A stretch of DNA of 35,293 nt from Bacteroidota bacterium. Its GTDB lineage: Bacteria > Bacteroidota > Ignavibacteria > Ignavibacteriales > Ignavibacteriaceae. The notes beneath the pieces were generated by a model. The model was not told the origin of the DNA and did no database searches. It saw only the letters and a program-made list of their open reading frames with translations. The position numbers were made by a program, and so were the translations under genes. The stretch lies in contig JAKAJV010000061.1 of assembly GCA_021813585.1 (NCBI GenBank), positions 1 through 35,293 of the forward strand, in the 5' to 3' direction. Of the stretch, positions 1 to 7,664 are shown piece after piece (position 1 is the stretch's first letter; each line of letters begins with the position of its first letter).

Positions 1-129
1 ATACATTTTGATGTCCGCATTGTCATTCCCACGAAAGTGGGAATCCATTTTTTATCATATTTTCGCATCTTGGATACCCGCTTTCGCGGGTATGACACTC
101 AAGCTTTATAATTTTGCGTAACATGAGCT
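1..129 (-). repeat. 147-bp MITE-like dispersed repeat, copy 1 (cut by window edge)
   Basis: This is the reverse-complement orientation of the repeat at 15999-16145 and 27712-27858. The visible 129 bp match the other copies except for one base in the terminal repeat (GAGCT instead of GAGTT at 125-129). About 18 bp of the far end lie outside the window. It contains both internal palindromes, ATTCCCAC..GTGGGAAT first and ATACCCGC..GCGGGTAT second in this orientation. It ends 85 bp before the start of the acyltransferase-like gene. No coding sequence is present. Confidence 0.9.
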
Positions 130-214
130 ATTTAATCTTCCGTTCACCGTTTTTCTGTTTAATTATTTACTGCGATTATTTATTTTACGCAACCAAATTT
201 TAAGAAGCTAGTAA

Positions 215-1309
215 ATGACTCCGAGCTCGAAAAAAAGCAGAATTATATTTATAGACCTTATGCGCGCCTTTGCAGTTCTTCAAATGGTGCAAGGGCACAC
301 TACCGATGTGCTGCTCTCGAACAACTATAGGAATATGGATTCGACTATATTTTCGTTCTGGTTCTTTATGAGAGGCATGACCGCGCCGATTTTTTTATTC
401 ACTGCTGGCACGGTATTTATGTACTTGTTCAGACTTGTGAATGAGCCTTTCAACTCTAATCCCAGGGTTAAGAAAGGCATAAAACGTTTTTTACTTTTGC
501 TTGCCATTGGATACCTGTTAAGATATCCCACCCCGACTTTATTTGATTTCTCTAACGTTACGCCTGAAGAATGGAAAACTTTTTTTGCGGTAGATGTCTT
601 GCACTTAATCGGGTTCGGAATATTTTTTCTGATGGTTATTGCATTCATTTCCGAAAAATTTAGCCTCAACGATTACGTTACTTTTTCGTTGGGTGCATTA
701 CTGTTCTTCGGGCTTTACCAGCCCTTCAGTACAATTAACTGGTTGAGGTACTTCCCCGAACCAGTTGCAGGGTATTTTTATCAAGGCAGCGGATCGAACT
801 TCCCGTTATTTCCTTGGGCCGGTTATGTACTGGCGGGCGGTGTTCTGGGCAGCTATCTAGCCAAGCACCCGCTTATTTTTAAATCGATCAGGTTTAGTAT
901 TAGTCTTGTGGCCTTTGGAATAGGATTTATAATTTTAGCCCTTTTAGGAAACGAGCTTGAACTGCTGATTTACGGACAAACAAATTTTTGGACCACAAGC
1001 CCCAATTTAATTTTTTACAGGCTGGGAATAGTGCTTGTATTGAATTCAATTGTCTCGTTTATCTCTCTAAAGGTTGAATCTATCCCGAGAATTTTTATTT
1101 TAATTGGCAGGAATACTTTGCTGATCTATGTGGTACATCTGGTAATCCTATACGGCAGCGCCTGGAACCCGGGCTTAATTGCAATTCTGGATAAAAGCTT
1201 AAATGTTTGGCAAACCGTTAGCATGGCCCTGCTTATGATAACAACCATGACGGCAATGGTAATAGTAATCCACAAACTTAAGCTGCGCAATAAGCAGCTT
1301 GTTACTTAA
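215..1309 (+). CDS. Multi-pass membrane acyltransferase-like protein (DUF1624/acyltransferase-3 type)
   Basis: A 364-residue, very hydrophobic protein with about ten membrane segments. The N-terminus, after a short basic stretch, reads RIIFIDLMRAFAVLQMVQGHT. This is the layout of membrane acyltransferases of the DUF1624/heparan-glucosaminide N-acetyltransferase and acyltransferase-3 groups, where an R-x-(A/F)-x9-H pattern in the first helix carries the proposed catalytic histidine (here His28). By family, such proteins move acyl groups from a cytoplasmic donor to a sugar or other acceptor across the membrane; the substrate here cannot be told. It stands alone: the 147-bp repeat lies upstream and ruvB starts 62 bp downstream on the same strand. 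The ATG has no clear Shine-Dalgarno sequence. The class is fairly sure, the exact family less so. Confidence 0.72.
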   Translation: MTPSSKKSRIIFIDLMRAFAVLQMVQGHTTDVLLSNNYRNMDSTIFSFWFFMRGMTAPIFLFTAGTVFMYLFRLVNEPFNSNPRVKKGIKRFLLLLAIGYLLRYPTPTLFDFSNVTPEEWKTFFAVDVLHLIGFGIFFLMVIAFISEKFSLNDYVTFSLGALLFFGLYQPFSTINWLRYFPEPVAGYFYQGSGSNFPLFPWAGYVLAGGVLGSYLAKHPLIFKSIRFSISLVAFGIGFIILALLGNELELLIYGQTNFWTTSPNLIFYRLGIVLVLNSIVSFISLKVESIPRIFILIGRNTLLIYVVHLVILYGSAWNPGLIAILDKSLNVWQTVSMALLMITTMTAMVIVIHKLKLRNKQLVT

Positions 1310-1371
1310 GACTTATAATTTGTTTGGAATATAATTAGTAAATTACGGTAGATAAAACCATAAAGTATTTA

Positions 1372-2400
1372 ATGCGAAAATCTTCTACAACGAATCCGGA
1401 AATATCGGACGAAGATAAAAAATTCGAGCAGTCGCTTCGCCCTTCAAAATTATCGGACTTTGCCGGTCAGCCCAAGATAACCGATAATTTAAATGTATTC
1501 ATTTTTGCGGCGCTAAAGCGCGGAGACTCTTTGGATCATGTTCTTCTTACCGGCCCGCCTGGACTAGGTAAAACTACGCTTGCACATATTATTGCGCACG
1601 AAATGGGAGTAAAGCTAAAAATTACTTCCGGTCCGGTTCTGGAAAAGCCGGGTGATCTGGCCGGACTGCTTACAACGCTTGAGGAAAATTCAGTCCTCTT
1701 TATTGATGAGATACACAGGCTTAGTCCGGTTGTGGAAGAATATCTTTATTCCGCAATGGAGGATTATAAATTAGATATAATGATAGACAGCGGTCCTAAC
1801 GCCAGATCGGTTCAGTTAAAGCTTCCTAAATACACTTTAATTGGCGCAACAACCAGGGCAGGCATGCTTACATCGCCGCTGCGGGATAGGTTCGGAATTA
1901 AATTCAGGCTTGATTATTACGCCTCGAATACGCTTCACAAAATTGTAGAGCGCTCCGCGAGAATATTAAATCTCTCGATAGACGAAGAGGCCTCTCTAGA
2001 GCTGGCAAAGCGTTCCAGAGGTACTCCGCGTATTGCAAACCGTCTGCTTAGAAGAACGCGGGACTTTGCTGATTTTGAAGATAAAAAAATTATAGACCTG
2101 GCTGTGGCAAAAAAAGCTTTATCCGCGCTCGAAGTAGACGAGTACGGGCTGGATGAAATGGATAAGGAAATCATCCTGGCGATTATAGAAAAATATAAAG
2201 GCGGCCCGGTTGGTCTGGGAACCCTGGCCGTGGCTGTAAATGAGGATCCCGGAACAATTGAAGAAGTATACGAGCCGTTCTTAATTCAGCAGGGCTTTAT
2301 ACAAAGAACGCCTCGCGGCAGGGAAGCCACAGACCTTGCTTACAAACGATTCGGAAAGACAAAATTTAATACTGATACAGCCGGCTCATTATTTGATTGA
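1372..2400 (+). CDS. ruvB: Holliday junction branch migration DNA helicase RuvB
   Basis: This is the hexameric AAA+ motor that, with RuvA, drives branch migration of Holliday junctions in homologous recombination and repair. The 342 residues match the usual RuvB length. Visible motifs are the N-terminal [13 protein letters not shown] segment, Walker [10 protein letters not shown] (about 61-69), Walker [10 protein letters not shown] (about 109-117), sensor-1 GATTRAG, and an arginine-rich [13 protein letters not shown] segment. The C-terminal winged helix ends in the usual [15 protein letters not shown]. No ruvA or ruvC is adjacent. The next gene is convergent, 29 bp away. Nothing looks broken. 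Confidence 0.98.
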   Translation: MRKSSTTNPEISDEDKKFEQSLRPSKLSDFAGQPKITDNLNVFIFAALKRGDSLDHVLLTGPPGLGKTTLAHIIAHEMGVKLKITSGPVLEKPGDLAGLLTTLEENSVLFIDEIHRLSPVVEEYLYSAMEDYKLDIMIDSGPNARSVQLKLPKYTLIGATTRAGMLTSPLRDRFGIKFRLDYYASNTLHKIVERSARILNLSIDEEASLELAKRSRGTPRIANRLLRRTRDFADFEDKKIIDLAVAKKALSALEVDEYGLDEMDKEIILAIIEKYKGGPVGLGTLAVAVNEDPGTIEEVYEPFLIQQGFIQRTPRGREATDLAYKRFGKTKFNTDTAGSLFD

Positions 2401-2429
2401 AACTTCCCCTTTTAGTTGCAAGCTTGTTA

Positions 2430-2894
2430 TCAGCTTATTGAACCGGGAATTAATTCTTTCGGCACTGGCTGGGTAAAGTTCTTATATATTAAAGAAATTT
2501 GATCGTGCATACTCTTGGAGCCGAAATATTGTTTAGCCACCAGCGGAATAACTTCCCACAGAATATCTTCCTTTATGGCGCTCGAAAATCTTTTTATTAC
2601 TGCGTCGTCCTTTTTGATGCATTCATGTAAAATGCTCGGCGTATTTTTTAATAATTCCGGTTTGTCTGTTTGGGCGGAAAAGGATGGTATTCTTAACGCG
2701 CCGCCAAGTCTCTTAACTTCCGCTTCAAGCTTTATAATCTGTTCATTCTTTTCATTTGTATATTTATGAAAGGTCTGCTTTAAGTTTTCATCTTCTATCT
2801 TCCTTAAAGCTGTTTTAAATAATAAATATTCGTCCCTGCAAACCTCTATAAGGTCATTTAAAACGGAGATCGTGTATTCTCTCATATGTTCCAT
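2430..2894 (-). CDS. DUF2383/PA2169-like four-helix-bundle protein
   Basis: A 154-residue, highly helical, charged cytoplasmic protein. The N-terminal half (LNDLIEVCRDEYLLFKTALRKIEDENLKQTFHKYTNEK) fits the DUF2383 domain of the PA2169 family, a ferritin-like helical bundle with no firmly assigned biochemical role. The first ATG (2892-2894) is preferred over the in-frame ATG three codons later, because AAGGTGAT lies 7 bp before it on the minus strand. It converges on ruvB and has a long (539 bp) non-coding region upstream, which it shares with the divergent phn operon. The family assignment is likely; function is not inferred. Confidence 0.75.
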   Translation of the reverse strand: MEHMREYTISVLNDLIEVCRDEYLLFKTALRKIEDENLKQTFHKYTNEKNEQIIKLEAEVKRLGGALRIPSFSAQTDKPELLKNTPSILHECIKKDDAVIKRFSSAIKEDILWEVIPLVAKQYFGSKSMHDQISLIYKNFTQPVPKELIPGSIS

Positions 2895-3433
2895 ATTATC
2901 ACCTTAAAATTAATTCAGTAAGATTGTGTCTATTTTTTTCAGTAAAACCCGGATTACTTCTTATAGATGGTTCCGGTTAATTCTGAGAGTCATATCAACG
3001 ATTCTTTTCTCCCCTGCGTAAAGTTACTTACCACTCCTTTCTTTTTTATTTAATTGTACTGCCGGATGGGCAATTTTCCTGCCTTGCCGCCAATTATAAA
3101 TTATGTCCAATTTTATTTTTTAGCAGCTTGTGCAAATGTATTTCGTTTAAAACAAAACCTGAGAAAATTTATTATTTTATAACTTACAGTTGAATGATTC
3201 TTAGCACAGGATTGATAAAAAATGTATGAGAGAAAAATTTTTACATCTATTTTGCAGTAGAATTATTTTTACTGAAATAATTTTTAATGCCTACAGCTGT
3301 TCTAAAGTCGATTATGTTTTGCCGGCAATTCGTTTGTAAATTAATAATCAAAATTTAACAATGAATACGAAATATTTATTTGAATGAATGGATAGTTATT
3401 AGCATATTTACCACTCCCAAATAGTTGTTTTTT
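2895..3433. other. 539-bp non-coding divergent region
   Basis: AT-rich sequence between the divergent DUF2383 gene and the phnD-like gene. No ORF with protein-like composition was found on either strand, and no recognisable RNA gene. It holds small inverted repeats, for example AATTATTT..AAATAATT around 3262-3285 and a GC-rich hairpin-like stretch near 3060-3092. None is strong enough to name. It must contain the promoters of both flanking genes, but I cannot pinpoint them. Confidence 0.6.
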
Positions 3434-4360
3434 ATGAAAATTATTAAATATGTAATTTACCTTTCGCCAATCATAATATTCATCGCAGCTATCTCCATTC
3501 GACAATATAACGAAGGAGCCTTAGGTACTTATTCAAATCCAATAAGAATTTATTTTACCCCGTCTGTAGATGCCAAGAGAATTTCTTTTAATGCGGTTGC
3601 ACTTACGGATTATCTTCACAAGAAGACCGGCTACTATTTTACAACAGCTGTCCCGGCAAGCTATGTTGCAGTTGTTGAAGCGTTCGGCTCGGACAAGGTT
3701 GATATTGCTGCAATAAATACTTTCTCATATTTAATGGCCAATGCCAAATACGGTGCCGAGGCTAAGCTGAGAGTTGTAAGGGAAGGCAACCAGACCACAT
3801 ATAAAGGTCAAATAATTACTAGATACGATTCCGGGATAAATACATTAAAAGATATAAACGGAAGAACCATGGCATATGTTGATCCTTCTTCAACTTCTGG
3901 TTATATACTTCCCAAGGCTATGCTGGATTCAATGGGTGTTAAACCTAGCGAAACGGTCTTTGCTATGAGGCACGATAATGTGGTAACTATGGTTTACCAG
4001 GGGCAGGCAGCCGCAGGGGCTACTTACTACGCGCCGCCCGATACCGAGACCGGCGAGATAATGGACGCTAGAATGCGCGTGCTTAAACAGTTTCCGGATG
4101 TTGCCCAGAAGGTAAAGATTATCGGTTTTACTCAGGATATACCCAACGATCCATGGGTCTTTAGAAAAAGTCTGAACGAAACGATGAAGGAGAAAATAAT
4201 AGACGCCCTGCTGGACTTTGTAAAAACTCCAGCTGGCAAAAAGGCTCTATTTGATATTTACGATATTACCGGACTTGTCCGTACAAAAGACAGCGACTAC
4301 GACGGGCTTAGGAAACTATTGGAACAGCAGCACATTTCCTTTGAAAAACTAGTGAAGTAA
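3434..4360 (+). CDS. phnD: PhnD-like phosphate/phosphonate ABC transporter substrate-binding protein
   Basis: The periplasmic receptor of a phosphonate/phosphite/phosphate-type ABC importer (PhnD/PtxB family). After an N-terminal hydrophobic helix (IIKYVIYLSPIIIFIAAISI) the protein has the family signatures: a first strand IRIYFTPSVDAKRI, then DKVDIAAINTFSYLMA, GQIITRYDSGINTLKDINGRTMAYVDPSSTSGYILP, and VYQGQAAAGATYY. There is no lipobox cysteine, so the helix may be a signal peptide or an uncleaved anchor. The ATG at 3434 is preferred over the upstream TTG at 3425, giving 308 residues starting MKIIKYV. The stop is 2 bp before phnC, so this is the first gene of a tight four-gene operon. The true ligand cannot be read from sequence. 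Confidence 0.9.
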   Translation: MKIIKYVIYLSPIIIFIAAISIRQYNEGALGTYSNPIRIYFTPSVDAKRISFNAVALTDYLHKKTGYYFTTAVPASYVAVVEAFGSDKVDIAAINTFSYLMANAKYGAEAKLRVVREGNQTTYKGQIITRYDSGINTLKDINGRTMAYVDPSSTSGYILPKAMLDSMGVKPSETVFAMRHDNVVTMVYQGQAAAGATYYAPPDTETGEIMDARMRVLKQFPDVAQKVKIIGFTQDIPNDPWVFRKSLNETMKEKIIDALLDFVKTPAGKKALFDIYDITGLVRTKDSDYDGLRKLLEQQHISFEKLVK

Positions 4361-4362
4361 AA

Positions 4363-5124
4363 ATGATATTGGAAATTAAAAATCTACACAAAATATACGA
4401 TAACGGTACCCATGCGCTTAAAGGTGTTAGCTTTAGCGTTAAAGAGGGAGAATTTCTAGTCGTCATCGGATTAAGCGGTTCTGGAAAATCTACTTTGCTA
4501 AGAAGTATAAACCGGCTGATTGAACCGACCTCCGGTAATGTCTTTTTCCTCGGCAAGGATATAACTCATATTAAAGGTGAAGAGCTTAGGAAGGTGAAGA
4601 CTCAGATCGGTATGGTCTTCCAGCAGTTTAATCTTATTAAGAGAAGGTCTGTCTTGTCCAATGTAATTAACGGCAAGCTGGGCTCTCTGGGCACATTCGA
4701 ATCGATAATAGAAAAATATTCGGACGGAGTTTACCAGGAGGCCTACAAATGCCTGGAGACTGTGGGCATCTTTGATAAAGCGAAAGTAAGAGCAGACTCA
4801 TTAAGCGGCGGCCAGCAGCAGCGCGTTGCAATTGCACGTAGCTTGATGCAGAACCCGAAGCTTTTATTGGCAGATGAACCGGTGGCTTCTCTCGATCCTG
4901 CAACATCCAACTCGGTTATGCAGTATTTCGAAAAAATAAATAAAGAGCTCGGAACAACGGTTATCTGCAATCTTCATTTTTTAAGCCTTGTAAGAAGATA
5001 TGCATCCAGAGTAATAGCACTAAAGGCTGGTGAGATTGTTTACCAGGGCCTGCCTTCCGACATTGATGAAACCTGGTTCAAAACTATTTACGGAGAAGAA
5101 GCCGAAGAGGTGGAAATAAGATGA
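4363..5124 (+). CDS. phnC: PhnC phosphonate ABC transporter ATP-binding protein
   Basis: The cytoplasmic ATPase that powers the PhnDE-type importer. The 253 residues show Walker A GLSGSGKST (about 36-44), the Q-loop in GMVFQQFNLIKRRSVLSNVINGKLG (the NxxxG-L pattern is typical of PhnC), signature LSGGQQQRVAIARSL, and Walker B LLLADEPVASLDP. The H-loop appears as NLHFLSL instead of the THxxxxA of many ABC proteins, which is common in PhnC. It starts 2 bp after phnD and its ATGA stop overlaps the phnE start, so it is translationally coupled. Family assignment is firm; substrate is inferred only from context. Confidence 0.95.
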   Translation: MILEIKNLHKIYDNGTHALKGVSFSVKEGEFLVVIGLSGSGKSTLLRSINRLIEPTSGNVFFLGKDITHIKGEELRKVKTQIGMVFQQFNLIKRRSVLSNVINGKLGSLGTFESIIEKYSDGVYQEAYKCLETVGIFDKAKVRADSLSGGQQQRVAIARSLMQNPKLLLADEPVASLDPATSNSVMQYFEKINKELGTTVICNLHFLSLVRRYASRVIALKAGEIVYQGLPSDIDETWFKTIYGEEAEEVEIR

Positions 5125-6197
5125 TTGAAAATCCCGAGCTGGAATTGCATCCGCAGCAGTTGATTGAAAAGAACAAGAAGTTGGAAGACAAGTTTAATTT
5201 TATTAAAGCCGTTATGCTCGATATATTTTTCGTCTATTACAGCATACTCGTCTTGCAGCGCGCAATTTATTATAAGTTCTTCCTCGATTTAAGAGAACTC
5301 CCGTTCTCGTGGCTGCAGGTAACTGTCCTTTTTGCTGTAAGTGTGGTAATCGGTATTAGCTGGGCTTCCACAAGGACTTCTTTATCTTGCAGGCTATTCG
5401 GAATTGCAAAGGATAACAGAGTTTCGAAGTGGACGACTGAAATCTTTGGCTGGTTCTTATTCGATATTACTTTTATTGCCGGGTGGATAGTTACTAAAAT
5501 TTCAATTGTAAGTCTTTTCAGCCCTGAAGGATTAAACGGAGCCGAGCGGCTATTCAGTGCGCTCTTCCAGCCGAACTTCGGTATTTTTGATGATGCTTTG
5601 TTCGCCATGATCGAAACAATTTACATTGCACTGGTTGCCACTTTAATTTCAATTCCCCCCACTCTTTTAATAAGCTTTTTTACCGCAAGAAATTTAATGA
5701 AGGAGAATAAATTATCTTTTACGGTTTATTATATACTCAGAATCATTCTGAATTTTATCAGGTCAATCGAGCCTCTTATCTGGGCAATTATATTTTCGGT
5801 ATGGGTCGGAATAGGCCCGTTCGCCGGAATGATTGCACTTCTTGTCCATACTATTGCATCGAATGCAAAGCTATATTCCGAAGCGATAGAAAGTATTGAG
5901 CAGGGCCCGGTAGAAGCAATCTCGGCCACCGGCGCAGATAGAGTTCAGGTAGTTTGGCATGCGGTTGTTCCGCAGATTGTTCTTCCGTTCCTTTCATTTA
6001 CAATTTACAGGTGGGATATAAACGTAAGAATGGCAACTATAATCGGTCTTGTTGGCGGAGGCGGTATAGGAACGATGCTGATGCAGTACCAGGGGCTGGC
6101 CAGGTGGCGGGAAGTAGGACTTATTGTTATTATGATTGCGTTTGTAGTCTGGGTAATGGATTATATAAGCGCAAAAATTCGCGAAGCAATTTATTGA
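5121..6197 (+). CDS. phnE: PhnE-type ABC transporter permease with extended N-terminus
   Basis: The inner-membrane permease of the Phn-type importer. The C-terminal 250 residues carry the PhnE core, including the ATPase-contacting EAA loop [22 protein letters not shown] and the [18 protein letters not shown] segment. At 358 residues it is longer than the roughly 260-290 usual for PhnE. The extra N-terminal 90 or so residues hold a charged lead ([16 protein letters not shown]) and two more hydrophobic stretches. The start overlaps the phnC stop by 4 bp, and the stop TGA at 6195-6197 overlaps a TTG start for the following pstB-like gene. It probably works as a homodimer. Confidence 0.93.
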   Translation: MIENPELELHPQQLIEKNKKLEDKFNFIKAVMLDIFFVYYSILVLQRAIYYKFFLDLRELPFSWLQVTVLFAVSVVIGISWASTRTSLSCRLFGIAKDNRVSKWTTEIFGWFLFDITFIAGWIVTKISIVSLFSPEGLNGAERLFSALFQPNFGIFDDALFAMIETIYIALVATLISIPPTLLISFFTARNLMKENKLSFTVYYILRIILNFIRSIEPLIWAIIFSVWVGIGPFAGMIALLVHTIASNAKLYSEAIESIEQGPVEAISATGADRVQVVWHAVVPQIVLPFLSFTIYRWDINVRMATIIGLVGGGGIGTMLMQYQGLARWREVGLIVIMIAFVVWVMDYISAKIREAIY

Positions 6198-6958
6198 TCT
6201 CTGAAGCAAATAAAATATTAACGGAGAACTTGAATCTTTTTTACAGCGGGAAGCAGGCGCTTAAAAATATTTCAATTGAAATCCCTTCCCAAAAGGTAAC
6301 CGCGTTAATCGGTCCTTCCGGCTGCGGCAAGTCTACATTCCTGCGCACGCTAAACAGGATGAACGATTTAATACGCGGAGTTAAATTAAATGGCAAGGTA
6401 ATAATCGGCGGGGAAGATATTTATACCGGCAATATAGATGTTGTTAACCTTAGGAAAAGAATAGGGATGGTATTCCAGAAAGCGAATTTGTTTCCCAAAA
6501 GCATTTATGATAATATAATTTACGGACCAAAGCTAAACGGCATACGGAAGAAAAAAATTCTTGATGAAATTGTAGAGAGGACTTTAATACAGGCGGCTAT
6601 ATGGGACGAAGTTAAAGACAGATTGAATGCCAATGCATTAAGCTTTTCCGGAGGGCAGCAGCAGAGGCTTTGCATTGCCAGGGTTCTTGCCGTAGAACCC
6701 GATATTATACTTATGGACGAGCCGGCAAGCGCTCTCGACCCGATAGCAACTTCCAAAATCGAAGAGCTTATCCACAGTCTGAAAGATAATTTTACGATTA
6801 TTATTGTAACTCATAATATGCAGCAGGCTGCGCGCGTAAGCGACAAGACGGCCTTTTTCTACCTGGGTGAATTAATTGAATTCGATTCGACCAGGAAGAT
6901 TTTTACTAATCCTACCAAAAGACAGACTGAAGATTATATCTCTGGCAGGTTCGGTTGA
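6194..6958 (+). CDS. pstB: PstB-type phosphate ABC transporter ATP-binding protein
   Basis: An ATPase of the PstB class, which normally energises the PstSCA phosphate importer. Walker [10 protein letters not shown] (about 40-48) is followed by the PstB hallmark [29 protein letters not shown]. Then come [21 protein letters not shown], the signature [15 protein letters not shown], Walker [14 protein letters not shown] and H-loop VTHNMQQA. The only sensible start is TTG at 6194, overlapping the phnE stop as TTGA. It gives 254 residues, the usual PstB length, and the first downstream ATG would fall after Walker A. The frame stays open upstream to an ATG at 5954, but that stretch reads as an out-of-frame copy of phnE and is not coding. 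No pstS, pstC, pstA or phoU lies nearby. Confidence 0.92.
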   Translation: MISEANKILTENLNLFYSGKQALKNISIEIPSQKVTALIGPSGCGKSTFLRTLNRMNDLIRGVKLNGKVIIGGEDIYTGNIDVVNLRKRIGMVFQKANLFPKSIYDNIIYGPKLNGIRKKKILDEIVERTLIQAAIWDEVKDRLNANALSFSGGQQQRLCIARVLAVEPDIILMDEPASALDPIATSKIEELIHSLKDNFTIIIVTHNMQQAARVSDKTAFFYLGELIEFDSTRKIFTNPTKRQTEDYISGRFG

Positions 6959-6965
6959 TTAAATC

Positions 6966-7023
6966 AAATAATTCTGAATTTCTCTAAGACTGAAAAAAAT
7001 TTATTCCTCAACAAGAATTATTT
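6966..7023. terminator. Possible shared terminator between convergent pstB and tetR genes
   Basis: A 10-bp perfect inverted repeat (AAATAATTCT at 6966-6975 and AGAATTATTT at 7014-7023) with a 38-base loop lies in the convergent spacer. A T-run (7021-7027) follows on the plus strand. The stem is AT-rich and the loop long, so the call is weak. Confidence 0.3.
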
Positions 7024-7025
7024 TT

Positions 7026-7604
7026 TTACTGAAGCTTGTAGGAGCTTATTAACTTCATAAGCAGATTTTTAGTATCGATACTTTCCTGATTGTTTACCGA
7101 AGCGCTAATCTTTCTTCCTAAAAATAAGCCCCAGCTCTGCATAACTATTTCAGATGCATTAAGCATTACTTCCTGCTCGCTTCCCGCAGAAGAAATATTT
7201 GATAATTCTTTTCTGATTATTTCTTCCTCCGCCGATAACAGGTTCTTGAAAAATGTATGCTCGTTTTCAAATGCCTTTTCTCCCACTATCTGAATTAGCG
7301 TATCCTGGATAAGCTTGTATTTTAACGGAATAGATTCCTTAAGATCGAAATAATTTAAGAAGCGCTCGCGTATAGGCATTCCTTCGCTGCCGAATATTGT
7401 TTTTATATCCTCTAGATACAAAGAGCCTTCCCAGTCTAAAGCGGCAAAGTACAATTCCTCTTTTGATTTAAAATAGCCGTATATGGTAGCCTTGCCTATA
7501 CGCAAGTCCCTGGCAATTTCGTCAAGAGTTGTTTTATTTGGACCGTGCTTATCAAATCTTTTTACAGATGCTTTGATAATCTGAAGCTTTCTTTCCTTTT
7601 CCAA
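7026..7604 (-). CDS. TetR/AcrR family transcriptional regulator
   Basis: A 192-residue regulator with an N-terminal TetR DNA-binding domain (about residues 5-55: IIKASVKRFDKHGPNKTTLDEIARDLRIGKATIYGYFKSKEELY). The helix-turn-helix recognition segment GKATIYGYFKSKEEL is clear. The C-terminal helical half is the ligand/dimer domain and is not conserved enough to name an effector. The start is TTG (no ATG is available near the domain start), with GGGCGGAA just upstream. It is transcribed in the same direction as the PIG-L deacetylase gene, whose stop lies 60 bp upstream. A near-perfect 22-bp palindrome in that gap could be its own operator. Confidence 0.93.
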   Translation of the reverse strand: MEKERKLQIIKASVKRFDKHGPNKTTLDEIARDLRIGKATIYGYFKSKEELYFAALDWEGSLYLEDIKTIFGSEGMPIRERFLNYFDLKESIPLKYKLIQDTLIQIVGEKAFENEHTFFKNLLSAEEEIIRKELSNISSAGSEQEVMLNASEIVMQSWGLFLGRKISASVNNQESIDTKNLLMKLISSYKLQ

Positions 7605-7628
7605 TTCCGCCCAATTTTGTTATGAATG

Positions 7629-7650
7629 AATTAATCAAATTTAATTAATT
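7629..7650. promoter_or_regulatory. Candidate TetR autoregulatory operator (palindrome)
   Basis: A 22-bp AT-rich palindrome, with half-sites AATTAAT and ATTAATT around a central AAATTT, has only one mismatched pair. It lies 25 bp upstream of the TetR start codon, between it and the preceding gene. TetR proteins usually bind palindromes in their own promoters. The AT-rich composition makes chance symmetry possible. Confidence 0.35.
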
Positions 7651-7664
7651 TCATCATAAATATA

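Noticed and set aside
1-129. CRISPR-like repeat array
   Set aside because: The palindromic units occur as a single inverted pair inside a 147-bp dispersed element, with no regularly spaced direct repeats, spacers or cas genes.
3425-3433. TTG start for the phnD-like gene
   Set aside because: ATG three codons later gives a better signal-like N-terminus and needs no rare start.
2895-3433. Possible riboswitch or small RNA in the divergent region
   Set aside because: Only short weak inverted repeats; no recognisable conserved core of any known riboswitch class.
5954-6193. Upstream extension of the pstB reading frame to an ATG at 5954
   Set aside because: It overlaps phnE for 240 bp in another frame, its product (Cys/Arg-rich) matches no family, and the PstB domain starts right after TTG 6194 with normal length.
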